From assembly GCF_902497775.2 (NCBI RefSeq), contig NZ_OZ024668.1, forward strand, positions 1,945,826-2,009,825: DNA of 64,000 nucleotides, given 5' to 3'. This document shows, in pieces, positions 1-8,732 of the stretch; position 1 is the stretch's first letter; each line of letters opens with the position of its first letter. The notes beneath the pieces were generated by a model, which saw nothing but the letters and a program-made list of their open reading frames with translations, did not search any database and had not been told where the DNA came from. The DNA comes from Pseudomonas fluorescens (lineage in GTDB: Bacteria > Pseudomonadota > Gammaproteobacteria > Pseudomonadales > Pseudomonadaceae). A program made the translations under genes and the position numbers.

Positions 1-588
1 GTACCGGGCCGCGAGCTGCTGGTGTCGGTCAACTACCCGGGACCGTGGGATTACCGCAAACCGCTGCAGGCCACGGTCAGCGACCTGGCCGGCAACCTGG
101 TGCATGGCCAGGGCAAGGGCGGCCTGGGCCGCTACGCCAAGCTGTTGCGCGAGCAGCCGCAGATCACTACGGTGTCCCACGTGCACTCGCCGTACCTCGG
201 CGCCTGGGCGCAGACCCAGCGCACCTTGCCGTTCAACTACGTGCCGGTGCAGCGCTTCCAGCTGGCCCGCGAGCTGCCGACCTACATCGACCGCCGCCAG
301 GACGAGGTCGATTTCATCCTCGAACGCCTGGCCGAGAACCCGTTCACCCCGGCCATCCTTGAAGCCAACGGTGGCGCCACGGTCTGGGGCCAGCAGGGCC
401 TGCGCGCCACTGCCGAGTTCATCGTGCTGCTGGAGGAGGGCGCGCAACTGCAACTGCTGGCCGAAGCCATTGGCGGCTCGCGGCCTTTTGGCCCGGGCGT
501 GCTCACCCAGCAATGGCAGATGAGCAAGCTGATCGACAAGGCCAACGAGCTGGGCCTGATTCCCGCCACCGACCGCATTCGCGCCTGA
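1..588 (+). CDS. Class II aldolase/adducin family protein (C-terminal part)
   Basis: The reading frame is open from base 1, so the gene starts upstream of the window; 195 codons are visible. The protein resembles the class II aldolase/adducin fold: a metal-site style HVHSPY stretch (near residue 60 of the visible part) is preceded by a conserved LVHGQGKG segment. Family members are zinc-dependent aldolases or decarboxylases of small phosphorylated or keto compounds; the substrate here is unknown. It ends 9 bases before the flavin monooxygenase gene, so it is probably part of the same operon and processes the product or a co-substrate of that pathway. The class is clear, the exact reaction is not. 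Confidence 0.75.
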   Translation, partial: VPGRELLVSVNYPGPWDYRKPLQATVSDLAGNLVHGQGKGGLGRYAKLLREQPQITTVSHVHSPYLGAWAQTQRTLPFNYVPVQRFQLARELPTYIDRRQDEVDFILERLAENPFTPAILEANGGATVWGQQGLRATAEFIVLLEEGAQLQLLAEAIGGSRPFGPGVLTQQWQMSKLIDKANELGLIPATDRIRA

Positions 589-597
589 GGAAAGACC

Positions 598-1773
598 ATG
601 GCAGTCAAGATTCTCTGGTACCTGACCAGCCCCGATGGCCCCTATCCGTGGGAAGCCCAGGGGCGCTGGAAAACCGATTTCGCCCACCTCAAGCAACTGG
701 CGGTGGCCAGCGACCGCCTCGGTTACTACGGCTCGCTGCTGGGGTCGAGCCCCAACGAAAGCCTGGCGGTGGCCGCCGCGCTGATCGACGCCACCGAGCG
801 CCTGCGCTTTCTGGTGGCCCAGCATCCGGGCGAACTGTCGCCAGCAGTGCTGGCCAAGTGGGCGCTGACCTTCGATGCGTTCTCCAACGGCCGCCTGCTG
901 TTCAACGTGGTCAACGGTAGCGATGCCGGCCTGGCGACCCTGGGCGTGCATTATCCGCACGATGAGCGCTACCAGTTCAGCCTGGAATACTGGCGCGCGT
1001 TCCAGAGCATCTATGCCGGTGAAACCGCAGGCTTTGACGGCCAGTACGTCAAGCTCGCGCCACGCCCGGCTGCGGCGGCGCGTCACCCGCTGGGCGGCTG
1101 GCATCCGCCAAAGCGCGCCAGCGTGCCGCTGTGGGGCGCCGGCACGTCCGGCCCAGGGGTTGCCCATTCGGTGCAACTGCTCGACGTGTACCTGAGTTTT
1201 GCCGACACCCCGCCAAAGCTGGGCGACAAGTTCCGCCGGGTGGCGGCTGAGGCGGCGAAGATCGGGCGCGAGCTGACCTTCGGCACGCGCCTGCAGATCA
1301 TCGTGCGCGAAACCGAAGAAGAGGCCTGGGCCCACGCCGAGAAGCTGCTGCAACAGACCTCACTGGCCACCGCCCGTGCGGCGATTGAACGCCAGTTGCC
1401 GCCAGGGCAGACCCTGGAGACCTTCAGCAGCGACAACCCGCAGATCCAGCGCAATGTGCAGAGCATCCGCGACGGCCGCCTGCCCGCGGCGCGGGAGCTT
1501 GAGATCTACCCCAACGTCTGGACCGGCCCGAGCCTGTTCGGTTTCAACATCCTCGGCCCTGCGGCCGGCACCTACCTGGTCGGCAGTGCCGAGCAGGTGG
1601 CCGAACGGATTCGCGAGTACGAGGCCCAGGGCACTTCGGCGTTCATCCTCTCGGGCTTTCCGCTGATCGATGAAGCCCACCGGGTTGCCGACCTGCTGTT
1701 CCCCTTGCTGGACCTTGACCACGGTTTCGACATTCCGCGCCTGAGTGCGCGCACGGTTGCCGAACCGGCTTAA
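598..1773 (+). CDS. LLM-class flavin-dependent monooxygenase (SsuD-like)
   Basis: A 391-residue protein of the bacterial luciferase-like monooxygenase family, close in pattern to alkanesulfonate monooxygenase: SNGRLLFNVVNGSD near residues 97-110 followed by DERYQFSLEYW corresponds to the flavin-pocket region of SsuD. Such enzymes use reduced FMN and oxygen to cleave C-S bonds or oxidise aldehydes, sulfones or amines. The start ATG follows GAGGAAAG with good spacing. No flavin reductase gene is visible in the window; one may lie upstream. Its position directly before an ABC importer suggests it attacks the imported compound. Family membership is firm; the substrate is inference. Confidence 0.85.
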   Translation: MAVKILWYLTSPDGPYPWEAQGRWKTDFAHLKQLAVASDRLGYYGSLLGSSPNESLAVAAALIDATERLRFLVAQHPGELSPAVLAKWALTFDAFSNGRLLFNVVNGSDAGLATLGVHYPHDERYQFSLEYWRAFQSIYAGETAGFDGQYVKLAPRPAAAARHPLGGWHPPKRASVPLWGAGTSGPGVAHSVQLLDVYLSFADTPPKLGDKFRRVAAEAAKIGRELTFGTRLQIIVRETEEEAWAHAEKLLQQTSLATARAAIERQLPPGQTLETFSSDNPQIQRNVQSIRDGRLPAARELEIYPNVWTGPSLFGFNILGPAAGTYLVGSAEQVAERIREYEAQGTSAFILSGFPLIDEAHRVADLLFPLLDLDHGFDIPRLSARTVAEPA

Positions 1774-1783
1774 GGAGTTGCCC

Positions 1784-3355
1784 ATGCCAAACGAATTTTC
1801 CCGCCGGGTGTTTCTCGGCAACAGCCTGGCCGTCGGTGGCGGCCTGTTGCTCGGCTCCAGCCTGCTCACAGGTTGCGGCGGCGGGGAGCCGGCCGCGGTT
1901 GCTGCCATCACCCGGCCAACCCAGCCGGTACGCGGCGGGCGCCTGCGGGTCGGCATCATCGATGGCGACCAGGCCGGCAACCTCGATGCGCACAAGCCAT
2001 CTGGCGGCGGGATCATTCGCGGCTGGGCGTTGTACAGCAAGTTCTGGGAATGGAACGACGACGTCAGCACGCGCCTGGGTCTGGCCGAGTTCGCCGAGCC
2101 CAACGCCGATGCCAGCGCCTGGACCATCCGCATCAAGCCGGGCCTGGAGTTCCACCACGGCAAGAGCATCAGCGCCGACGACATGCTGTTCTCGATCCTG
2201 CGCCTGACCGATCCGAAGCTGGCTTCGCCGTTTGCCGGGCTGGTCGGCGCGATCGACCGCCAGGCCCTGCGCAAGCTCGACGAGCGCACCATCGAAATCC
2301 GCTTCAAGCAGGGCCGTAGTTTCTTCCCCCTGGATGAAACCCTGATCGCCTTCGGCGGCATCGTGCCGACTGATTACGACCCGGTGAGCAACCCAGTGGG
2401 GGCGGGGCCTTACCGGCTGAAAAGCTTCGTGCCGGGCCAGCGTGCGCTGTTCACCCGCTTCGAGAACTACTTCAAACCCAACCAGCCCTATGCCGACGAG
2501 CTGGAGATCATCGAATTCAAAGACCAGGTGTCGCGGGTCGCGGCCCTGCGCGCCGGGCAGATCGATGTAGCCAGCGGCGTGCAGGCCGAGCACAGCGCCT
2601 TGATCAAGGCCGACCCACGGCTGCAACTGGTGGTGTCGCCGACCACCTCGTTCAGCGGTTTCAACCTCAACACCGCCAAGGCGCCATTCCAGGACGAGCG
2701 GGTGCGCCAGGCCTTCCGCCTGCTGGCCGACCGGCAGGAGCTGATCGGCCGTGGCCTCAATGGTTTCGGACGCATCGCCAACGACCTGTATTCGCCGCAA
2801 GACCCGACCTACAACCACGCCATCGCCCAGCGCGGCTACGACCTCGACCAGGCGCGCTCGCTGCTGCGCCAGGCTGGCGCAACCGACCTGCGGGTCGAGC
2901 TGACGACTACCGCCAACGAAGTCAACGCCGCCCTGGTGTTCGCCCAGCAGGCGAAGAAGGCCGGGGTCGAGGTCAAGGTCACTCCGGTGGACAGCTCAGT
3001 GTTCAACGGCCCGCAGAAAGAGCAGTGGCTGATGTCGCCAGGCTCCACGCCCGCCCGTGGTTTTCTTGCCACCGGCCTGCACAACGATGCACCGCTGGCG
3101 ATCTACAACCGCAGCAATTTTCGCGACGAGCGTTTCTGCGAACTGTTCACCCAGGCCCTCGGCCAGCCGGATCTGGAACGGCGCAAGCAACTGGTACACG
3201 AGGCCCAGACCATCCAGCACCAGCGCGGCGGCTTGCTGATCTGGGGCTTTACCGACGTGCTCGACGCCGCCTCCAGCAAGGTCGGCGGCCTGCACGGCGA
3301 ACAGACGACTTTCGCCTCCTGGCGCTTTGACAGCTTGTGGTTGAACCATGCCTGA
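1784..3355 (+). CDS. ABC transporter substrate-binding lipoprotein, peptide/nickel family 5
   Basis: A 523-residue family 5 (SBP_bac_5) binding protein. The start chosen is the ATG preceded by AAGGAG; an upstream in-frame ATG at 1745 lies inside the previous gene. The N-terminus has a twin-arginine motif SRRVFLG, a hydrophobic stretch, then the lipobox LTGC, so it is predicted to be a Tat-exported lipoprotein. The mature part carries the usual RGGRLRVG start and a long two-lobed body. It would capture the substrate in the periplasm and deliver it to the permeases encoded next. The substrate cannot be named; family members bind peptides, nickel chelates, opines or sugars. Confidence 0.88.
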   Translation: MPNEFSRRVFLGNSLAVGGGLLLGSSLLTGCGGGEPAAVAAITRPTQPVRGGRLRVGIIDGDQAGNLDAHKPSGGGIIRGWALYSKFWEWNDDVSTRLGLAEFAEPNADASAWTIRIKPGLEFHHGKSISADDMLFSILRLTDPKLASPFAGLVGAIDRQALRKLDERTIEIRFKQGRSFFPLDETLIAFGGIVPTDYDPVSNPVGAGPYRLKSFVPGQRALFTRFENYFKPNQPYADELEIIEFKDQVSRVAALRAGQIDVASGVQAEHSALIKADPRLQLVVSPTTSFSGFNLNTAKAPFQDERVRQAFRLLADRQELIGRGLNGFGRIANDLYSPQDPTYNHAIAQRGYDLDQARSLLRQAGATDLRVELTTTANEVNAALVFAQQAKKAGVEVKVTPVDSSVFNGPQKEQWLMSPGSTPARGFLATGLHNDAPLAIYNRSNFRDERFCELFTQALGQPDLERRKQLVHEAQTIQHQRGGLLIWGFTDVLDAASSKVGGLHGEQTTFASWRFDSLWLNHA

Positions 3356-4409
3356 ACCGTGCGCACGAACCTCCCGACTCCCTGCCTGGCTGCCCTGGTT
3401 CATCGGCCGCCTGGGCTATGGCCTGCTCACCGCCTGGGTCATCAGCCTGGTGGTGTTCATCGCCACCCAGGCGCTGCCGTCGGACCCGGCGCGGGTCATC
3501 CTCGGCCCCGAGGCGCCGCTGGAAAGCGTGCTGACCCTGCGCGAGCAACTGGGCCTGAACCGGCCAATCCTGGTGCAGTATTTGAGCTGGCTCGGCCAGG
3601 TGCTGCGCGGTGACCTGGGTATCTCGCTGGATTCCAACCAGCCGGTGGCCTCGATCATTTTCAGCCGTTTCGGCAATACCCTGGCGTTGCTGGCCGGGGT
3701 GCTGGTGCTGGTGGTGCCGCTGGCCTTGAGCATCGGCGTCAGCCTGGCCCTGCGCCGCGACAGCCGCCTGGACCGATTTGGCCTGTCGGCGCTGATTTTT
3801 CTCAAGGCCACCCCGGGTTTTTTGCTGGCCATCGGCCTGGTGCTGTTGTTCTCCATGCCCCAGGTCAACCTGCTGCCGGCAGTGTCGATCCTCGATCCGG
3901 ACAAGGCCCTGTGGCAGCAGCTTGAATACCTGTTGCTGCCGATCTTCGCCCTGAGCCTGTCGTCGCTGCCGTACCTGGCGCGCATGGTCCGCGCCTCGAT
4001 GATTGAAGCATTGGACTCGGACTACGTCAGCGCGGCGCGCCTGCGCGGCATCGCCGAATGGCGCATCGTCTGGCGCCACACCTTGCCCAATGCCCTGGTG
4101 CCGGCGATCCAGGGTGTGGCCCTGACCCTGCGGACCCTGATCGGCGGGGCGTTGCTGGCCGAGGTGATCTTCAGCTACCCAGGCATCGGCACCCAACTCA
4201 ACAGCGCGATCCAGATGCGCGACCTGCCGCTGGTACAGGGCGTGGTGCTGGTGATCACCCTCGGGGTGGTGCTGATCAACCTGATAGCTGACCTGCTCAC
4301 TGTCCTGCTCACCCCAAAACTGCGCACCGCCCGCCGCGCCACCCTGATCCAGCGCAACCGCCGTGGCATCCAGAGCTGGTGGCGGCGCCCGGCGGCCAAA
4401 GCCCCTTGA
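3348..4409 (+). CDS. ABC transporter permease, DppB type
   Basis: 353 residues with about six hydrophobic membrane segments and the binding-protein-dependent permease signature (EALDSDYVSAARLRGIAEW, cytoplasmic loop that docks on the ATPase) near residues 220-240. The N-terminal first helix followed by a periplasmic domain with DPARVILGPEAPLE is typical of DppB/OppB/NikB. The ATG at 3348 overlaps the end of the binding-protein gene by eight bases, implying translational coupling. It forms the transmembrane pore with the next permease. Confidence 0.9.
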   Translation: MPEPCARTSRLPAWLPWFIGRLGYGLLTAWVISLVVFIATQALPSDPARVILGPEAPLESVLTLREQLGLNRPILVQYLSWLGQVLRGDLGISLDSNQPVASIIFSRFGNTLALLAGVLVLVVPLALSIGVSLALRRDSRLDRFGLSALIFLKATPGFLLAIGLVLLFSMPQVNLLPAVSILDPDKALWQQLEYLLLPIFALSLSSLPYLARMVRASMIEALDSDYVSAARLRGIAEWRIVWRHTLPNALVPAIQGVALTLRTLIGGALLAEVIFSYPGIGTQLNSAIQMRDLPLVQGVVLVITLGVVLINLIADLLTVLLTPKLRTARRATLIQRNRRGIQSWWRRPAAKAP

Positions 4410-4421
4410 GAGGAATAGCCC

Positions 4422-5240
4422 ATGTTCAATCCACGCTGGTGGCGTGAGCCACAGATTCGCCGCGGCGCCCTGGTGACCCTGGCCGTCGTCCTCCTGGCCC
4501 TGTTCGGCCCTTTGCTTGCGCCCCATGCGCCCACCGACATGGTCGGCGGGGTCTACGCTGCACCGGCAGCGGAGGCGCCGCTGGGCCATGATTTTCTCGG
4601 CCATGACGTGCTATCGCGCTTGCTCAATGGCGGCTTGTCGATGTTGTGGATGTCGCTGGCAGCCGCGGCGATTGCCTTGATGGTCGGCACCGTGCTGGGC
4701 TTGCTGGCTGGCCTGTCGCGTCAACGGCTGGACCAGGCGATCACTTGGCTTGCGGATGTCTGGCTGGCGTTTCCCGACCTGATCCTGGTGCTGTTGATCG
4801 TCTCGATGCTCGGCCGGGCGCCGTGGCTGATCGTGCTGACCGTGGCCATCGCTTTCACCCCGGGGGTGATCCGCCTGGCCCGTGGCAGTGCGGTGGCGGT
4901 GGCCAGTCAGGAGTTCGTCGAGGCGGCGCAGATGATGGGCTTTTCGCGCACACGGATCCTCTTGCGCGAGATCCTGCCCAACGTGCTCACGCCGTTGCTG
5001 GTGCACTTTGGCAACATGCTCACCTGGGGCATCGGCATGCTTTCGGGCTTGAGTTACCTGGGCTACGGCGTGGCGCCACCGGCTGCCGACTGGGGCCTGA
5101 TGATCAACGAAAACCAGGCTGGCCTGCTGGTCCAGCCCTGGGCGGTTTTGGCCCCGGCGCTGCTGATCGGGGTGTTCGCCTACGGCACCAATATCTTCGC
5201 CGAAGGCATTGCCCGGCACAGCGCGGGAGAATGCCGATGA
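4422..5240 (+). CDS. ABC transporter permease, DppC type
   Basis: 272 residues, several membrane segments and a second EAA-type loop (SQEFVEAAQMMGFSRTRILLREILPN). The N-terminal PHAPTDMVGGVYAAPAAEAPLGHDFLGHDVLSRLL segment, read here only as its pattern LGxDxLGxDVLSRL, is the hallmark of DppC/OppC/NikC partners. A good ribosome binding site (GAGAGGAA) precedes the ATG. It pairs with the permease immediately upstream. Confidence 0.9.
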   Translation: MFNPRWWREPQIRRGALVTLAVVLLALFGPLLAPHAPTDMVGGVYAAPAAEAPLGHDFLGHDVLSRLLNGGLSMLWMSLAAAAIALMVGTVLGLLAGLSRQRLDQAITWLADVWLAFPDLILVLLIVSMLGRAPWLIVLTVAIAFTPGVIRLARGSAVAVASQEFVEAAQMMGFSRTRILLREILPNVLTPLLVHFGNMLTWGIGMLSGLSYLGYGVAPPAADWGLMINENQAGLLVQPWAVLAPALLIGVFAYGTNIFAEGIARHSAGECR

Positions 5241-7048
5241 ATTCCTATGCCCTGGCTCTGCATGCACCGACCCCTGTGGGAGCGGGCTTGCCCCGCGAAA
5301 AGCCAGCCCTGCTGGTGCAAAACCTGCGGGTAGAACTCACCCCCGACGCCGACATCATCGACCACATCAACTTCACCCTGGCCCCCGGTGAAATCCTCGG
5401 CCTGGTGGGTGAGTCCGGCTCAGGCAAGACCACCCTGGCCACCGCCTTACTGGCCCATGCCCGCCGGGGTGCGCACATTGCCGCCGGGCGGGTGCAGGTT
5501 GCCGACGCCAGCCTGCTCGAACTGCACGGCGAAGCCCTGCGCCAGGCTCGCGGCGGGCTGATCGGCTATGTCGCCCAGGACCCCGCGCAAGCGCTGAACC
5601 CGGCCCGGCGCATCGGCCCGTTGCTACTGGAAACCCTGCACGCCCACGAGCCGCAGCTGGCAAAAGCGGCGCAGCAACAGCGCCTGCAACAGACCTTGAT
5701 CGACGTCGGCCTGCCTGGCGATGCCGAGTTTCTACGGCGCTTCCCTCATCAGCTTTCCGGCGGCCAGCAGCAGCGGGTGATGCTCGCCCTGGCGTTCGTC
5801 CTGCGCCCACGGCTGATCGTCCTTGACGAGCCGACCACGGCCCTGGACGTCAGCACCCAGGCGCACATCCTGAAAACCCTGCGCCGGCTGTGCAAAGAGC
5901 AGGGCGTGGCGGCGGTGTACGTGTCCCACGACCTGGCGGTGATCAAGGACCTGGTCGACCGGGTGATGGTCATGTACGCCGGGCGTATCGTTGAAGTTGC
6001 CAGCCGCGAACGGCTGTTCGCCCGTCCCAGCCATCCCTACACCCTGGGCTTGCTGGCGGCGATCCCGGATGTTGCCCGTCCGCATCCGCTGCAGGCGATT
6101 CCCGGCCATGCCCCGGCGCCGGGCCAGCGTGCGCATGGCTGCGCTTTCGCACCGCGCTGCCCGCGGCGTACGGCCGCCTGTGAGCAGGCTGAGCCAGGCT
6201 TGCAAACGCTTGAGACGCAGCAGCAAGTCGCCTGCCTGCACCCGCAGCTGCAGACCCAGCCGTCCGTAGCGGCGCTGCCGGTACGGGCCAGGCGGGCCGA
6301 TCAGGCGCCGTTACTGGCCATCAGCAATCTGAACCTGACCTACGACCGCCAGGTGCTGTTCGACCTGGCCCTGGAAGTGCAGGCAGGCGAGTGCCTGGCG
6401 GTGGTCGGCGAGTCCGGCTCGGGCAAGACCAGCCTGGCCCGTACCCTGGCCGGGCTGGGCGACAACGCCAGCGGCGAGCTGAGCTTCGAGGCCCGGCCGT
6501 TGAGCCTGCTGGCCCGGCTGCGTCCCAGCGCAAGCCGTCATCGCATCCAGTACATTTTTCAGAACCCGTACCGCGCCTTGAACCCCCGGCAGACCGTTGG
6601 CCAATGCCTGCAGGCACCGCTGGAGCACTTCTTCAAGCTCAAGGGCCAGGCGTGCCGGGCGCGTATCGAGGCGGCGCTGCTGCGGGTGGCTTTGCCCGTC
6701 TCGGTAGCCGACAAGTATCCCCATCAGCTGTCGGGTGGCGAGCGCCAGCGAGTGGCGATTGCCCGCGCACTGGTGTGCGAACCGAGCGTGCTGATCTGCG
6801 ATGAAGTGACTTCGGCATTGGACGTTTCGGTGCAGGCGGCGATCCTGACGCTGCTCAAGCAACTGCAAGGCGAGGGCATGACCCTGGTGTTCGTCACCCA
6901 CGACTTGGGGGTGGTGCGGGCGATTGCCGATCGGGTGGTGGTGATCAAGGAGGGGCGGATTGTCGAGCAGGGTATTGTTGAAGCAGTGCTGGAGCGTCCC
7001 ACGAACACTTATACTAAAAATTTAGTTTTTCATACGCCGAGGCTGTAA
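5237..7048 (+). CDS. ABC transporter double ATPase (DppD-DppF/YejF-like fusion)
   Basis: 603 residues holding two ATP-binding cassettes. Cassette 1 has Walker A GESGSGKTT, signature LSGGQQQR and Walker B LIVLDEP, followed by the CAFAPRCP oligopeptide C-terminal motif; cassette 2 has GESGSGKTS, LSGGERQR and LICDEV. The ATG at 5237 overlaps the previous stop as ATGA and follows GGGAGA; an ATG six bases earlier is possible. Residues about 13-22 (TPVGAGLPREK) are encoded by a REP palindrome lying in frame. The last dozen codons (TYTKNLVFHTPRL) are unusually AT-rich and grade into the AT-rich orphan gene downstream. It energises the importer. Confidence 0.9.
   Translation: MNSYALALHAPTPVGAGLPREKPALLVQNLRVELTPDADIIDHINFTLAPGEILGLVGESGSGKTTLATALLAHARRGAHIAAGRVQVADASLLELHGEALRQARGGLIGYVAQDPAQALNPARRIGPLLLETLHAHEPQLAKAAQQQRLQQTLIDVGLPGDAEFLRRFPHQLSGGQQQRVMLALAFVLRPRLIVLDEPTTALDVSTQAHILKTLRRLCKEQGVAAVYVSHDLAVIKDLVDRVMVMYAGRIVEVASRERLFARPSHPYTLGLLAAIPDVARPHPLQAIPGHAPAPGQRAHGCAFAPRCPRRTAACEQAEPGLQTLETQQQVACLHPQLQTQPSVAALPVRARRADQAPLLAISNLNLTYDRQVLFDLALEVQAGECLAVVGESGSGKTSLARTLAGLGDNASGELSFEARPLSLLARLRPSASRHRIQYIFQNPYRALNPRQTVGQCLQAPLEHFFKLKGQACRARIEAALLRVALPVSVADKYPHQLSGGERQRVAIARALVCEPSVLICDEVTSALDVSVQAAILTLLKQLQGEGMTLVFVTHDLGVVRAIADRVVVIKEGRIVEQGIVEAVLERPTNTYTKNLVFHTPRL
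5273..5301 (+). repeat. REP element inside a coding sequence
   Basis: The bases CTGTGGGAGCGGGCTTGCCC (from 5274) and the following CGCGAAAAG match the Pseudomonas REP consensus also seen intact between genes at 61009-61032. The GCGGG/CCCGC arms can form a hairpin. It lies in frame within codons about 13-22 of the ABC ATPase, just after its start. Confidence 0.85.
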
Positions 7049-7054
7049 GAAGTC

Positions 7055-7090
7055 ATGGGTTGCTCAGGCGCCAACACGTGAGCAGCCCAT
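7055..7090. terminator. Possible terminator hairpin between ABC operon and orphan gene
   Basis: ATGGGTTGCTCA and TGAGCAGCCCAT form a 12-bp stem with one G-T/A-C imperfection around a 12-base loop, placed just after the stop of the ATPase gene and 20 bases past the end of the convergent orphan gene. The following T-run is short (TTTT), so strength is uncertain. Confidence 0.45.
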
Positions 7091-7110
7091 GCTGTAAGTT
7101 TTGAACATGT

Positions 7111-7638
7111 TTACAGTCGCTTGACTATCGTGAGATAGAATTCAACCTTCGCCCGGCCATCGCAGTCTGTGATGTAATCCCATTGGTCTGGGTATTCATA
7201 ATGTTTGCCTTTGTACATCTGTAATGGGTTGCCGTTGTTGTTCAGGATTCGAATATTGTCGGTTGTCTCTTCAAGTGCGTCGCCGAGGACGCGTTCTCCA
7301 TTTAACTCTAATTCAAAATAAACGTAATTGCCTTCCGGTGCAGTCCAGGCACCTACGTAACCCGTTTTACTGATGCTCATCGTCCTGTCTTTGTAAGCGC
7401 CACTGTTTACTTTTATTTTATATTTATTGTTGTTGGTTTGATGTTCAAAAATTAACTCGACGGATTCCGTATCTCTGGTGTTAAGCGTGAGCCAATCCTG
7501 ATCAACCTGCTTGTAACTCGCCTCGAATGTGTCCCGCGCCTCGTCGAACAAATCGAATCGGGTCAACGTAACGGGTACGCGGCTATTTCGGTCGCCGTCA
7601 ACTTTTCCGTGGAGCTTTGCAATAAATGAATTGGACAT
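7111..7638 (-). CDS. AT-rich orphan protein of unknown function
   Basis: 175 residues; I do not recognise the family. The start is the ATG at 7638, preceded on the minus strand by AAGGAG with eight-base spacing; an in-frame ATG 16 codons earlier lacks such a site. No signal peptide or membrane segment is visible. The sequence alternates polar and aromatic residues (VYFELELNGE, KVEFYLTIVKRL), suggesting an all-beta domain. Codon use is markedly AT-rich (AAT, AAA, TTA, ATT) compared with all neighbours, pointing to horizontal acquisition. It stands alone between convergent and codirectional metabolic genes. Confidence 0.75.
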   Translation of the reverse strand: MSNSFIAKLHGKVDGDRNSRVPVTLTRFDLFDEARDTFEASYKQVDQDWLTLNTRDTESVELIFEHQTNNNKYKIKVNSGAYKDRTMSISKTGYVGAWTAPEGNYVYFELELNGERVLGDALEETTDNIRILNNNGNPLQMYKGKHYEYPDQWDYITDCDGRAKVEFYLTIVKRL

Positions 7639-7793
7639 TTTTATCGCTCCTTGCTTGATGACATCAAGATGTTGATGTCGAGCCATAGTGGCGCGTTCGT
7701 AGGTCTGCGAAAACTAGCAAAAATAACAGTTATTGAAATTGTTTCGTTATAAGCTGCTCGTTTTTATAAACCAGTGGAGATAAACATTGTTAT

Positions 7794-8714
7794 TTATGCT
7801 CTCCAAGGCGCTCCATGATCGAAACGCGCCTCAATCCATTGCTTGAGCGCGAGGGTCGCTGCGCTGTTGTAGCGGGCGCCGGGGCGCACGAAATAGATGC
7901 CGGCGTCGGCATCCAGTTGCCAGTCGGGCAGCACCCGCAGCAGGCGGCCGCTGTCCAGGTCGTGCTGCATCAGCCAGTCGCCGCCGGCGAGAATGCCGAC
8001 TCCGGCGCGGGCGGCGGTCAGTAGCGCTTCGTTGTCGTTACTGACCAACGAGCCGCGCACTTTCACTGCCTGCTGCGGGCCAACGCCGGCCAGGCGCCAT
8101 TCGGGCCAGGAGCGCAGGCCGGTAAAACCCAGGCAGTTATGGCCGGCGAGGTCGGCCGGGGTCTGCGGCTGGCCGTGCTGTTGCAGGTAGGCTGGCGCCG
8201 CACAGAGGATGCGCCGGTGCTCGCAGAGCTTGCGCGCCACCAGGCGGCTGTCGGCCAGCTCGCCAATGCGGATCGCGGCATCGAAGCCTTCGGCGACGAT
8301 ATCGACAAAGCGTTCGGCGTATTCGGTCTCAAGCGACACCTCGGGATACGCCAGGGCAAACTCGGCGAGCATCGGGCTCAGCCACAGCCGGCCCATGGAC
8401 GAGGGCAGGGCGATGCGCAGCCGCCCGCGAACCTGGGTCGCGCCCTGGGCCGCTTCGCGTTCGGCTTCGCTGATCAGGCTGGCGGCCTGGCGCAGGCGCT
8501 CCACCAGCCGTGCACCCTCGTCGGTGAAACGCAACTGGCGGGTGGTGCGCTCGACCAGGCGAATTCCCAGGCGCTGTTCCAGGGCGCCCAGGCGCTTGGA
8601 CAGTACCGACGGGTGGCGCTGCAGCAGGCGCCCGGCAGCGGCAAACGAGCCTTGCTCGAACAACGCCAGGAGGGTGGCAAATTCATCGGCCTGGCGACTG
8701 TCGAACGGGTCCAT
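7794..8714 (-). CDS. LysR family transcriptional regulator
   Basis: 306 residues with an N-terminal winged helix-turn-helix (GSFAAAGRLLQRHPSVLSKRLGALEQRLGIRL read as the standard LysR pattern, residues about 22-55) and a C-terminal periplasmic-binding-like effector domain. It follows the quinone oxidoreductase gene by 18 bases on the same strand and is likely cotranscribed with it, unlike the commoner divergent layout. It probably regulates that oxidoreductase in response to an electrophile or quinone; the effector is not known. Confidence 0.88.
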   Translation of the reverse strand: MDPFDSRQADEFATLLALFEQGSFAAAGRLLQRHPSVLSKRLGALEQRLGIRLVERTTRQLRFTDEGARLVERLRQAASLISEAEREAAQGATQVRGRLRIALPSSMGRLWLSPMLAEFALAYPEVSLETEYAERFVDIVAEGFDAAIRIGELADSRLVARKLCEHRRILCAAPAYLQQHGQPQTPADLAGHNCLGFTGLRSWPEWRLAGVGPQQAVKVRGSLVSNDNEALLTAARAGVGILAGGDWLMQHDLDSGRLLRVLPDWQLDADAGIYFVRPGARYNSAATLALKQWIEARFDHGAPWRA

Positions 8715-8732
8715 CGCGGTTACCTCGGTAGG

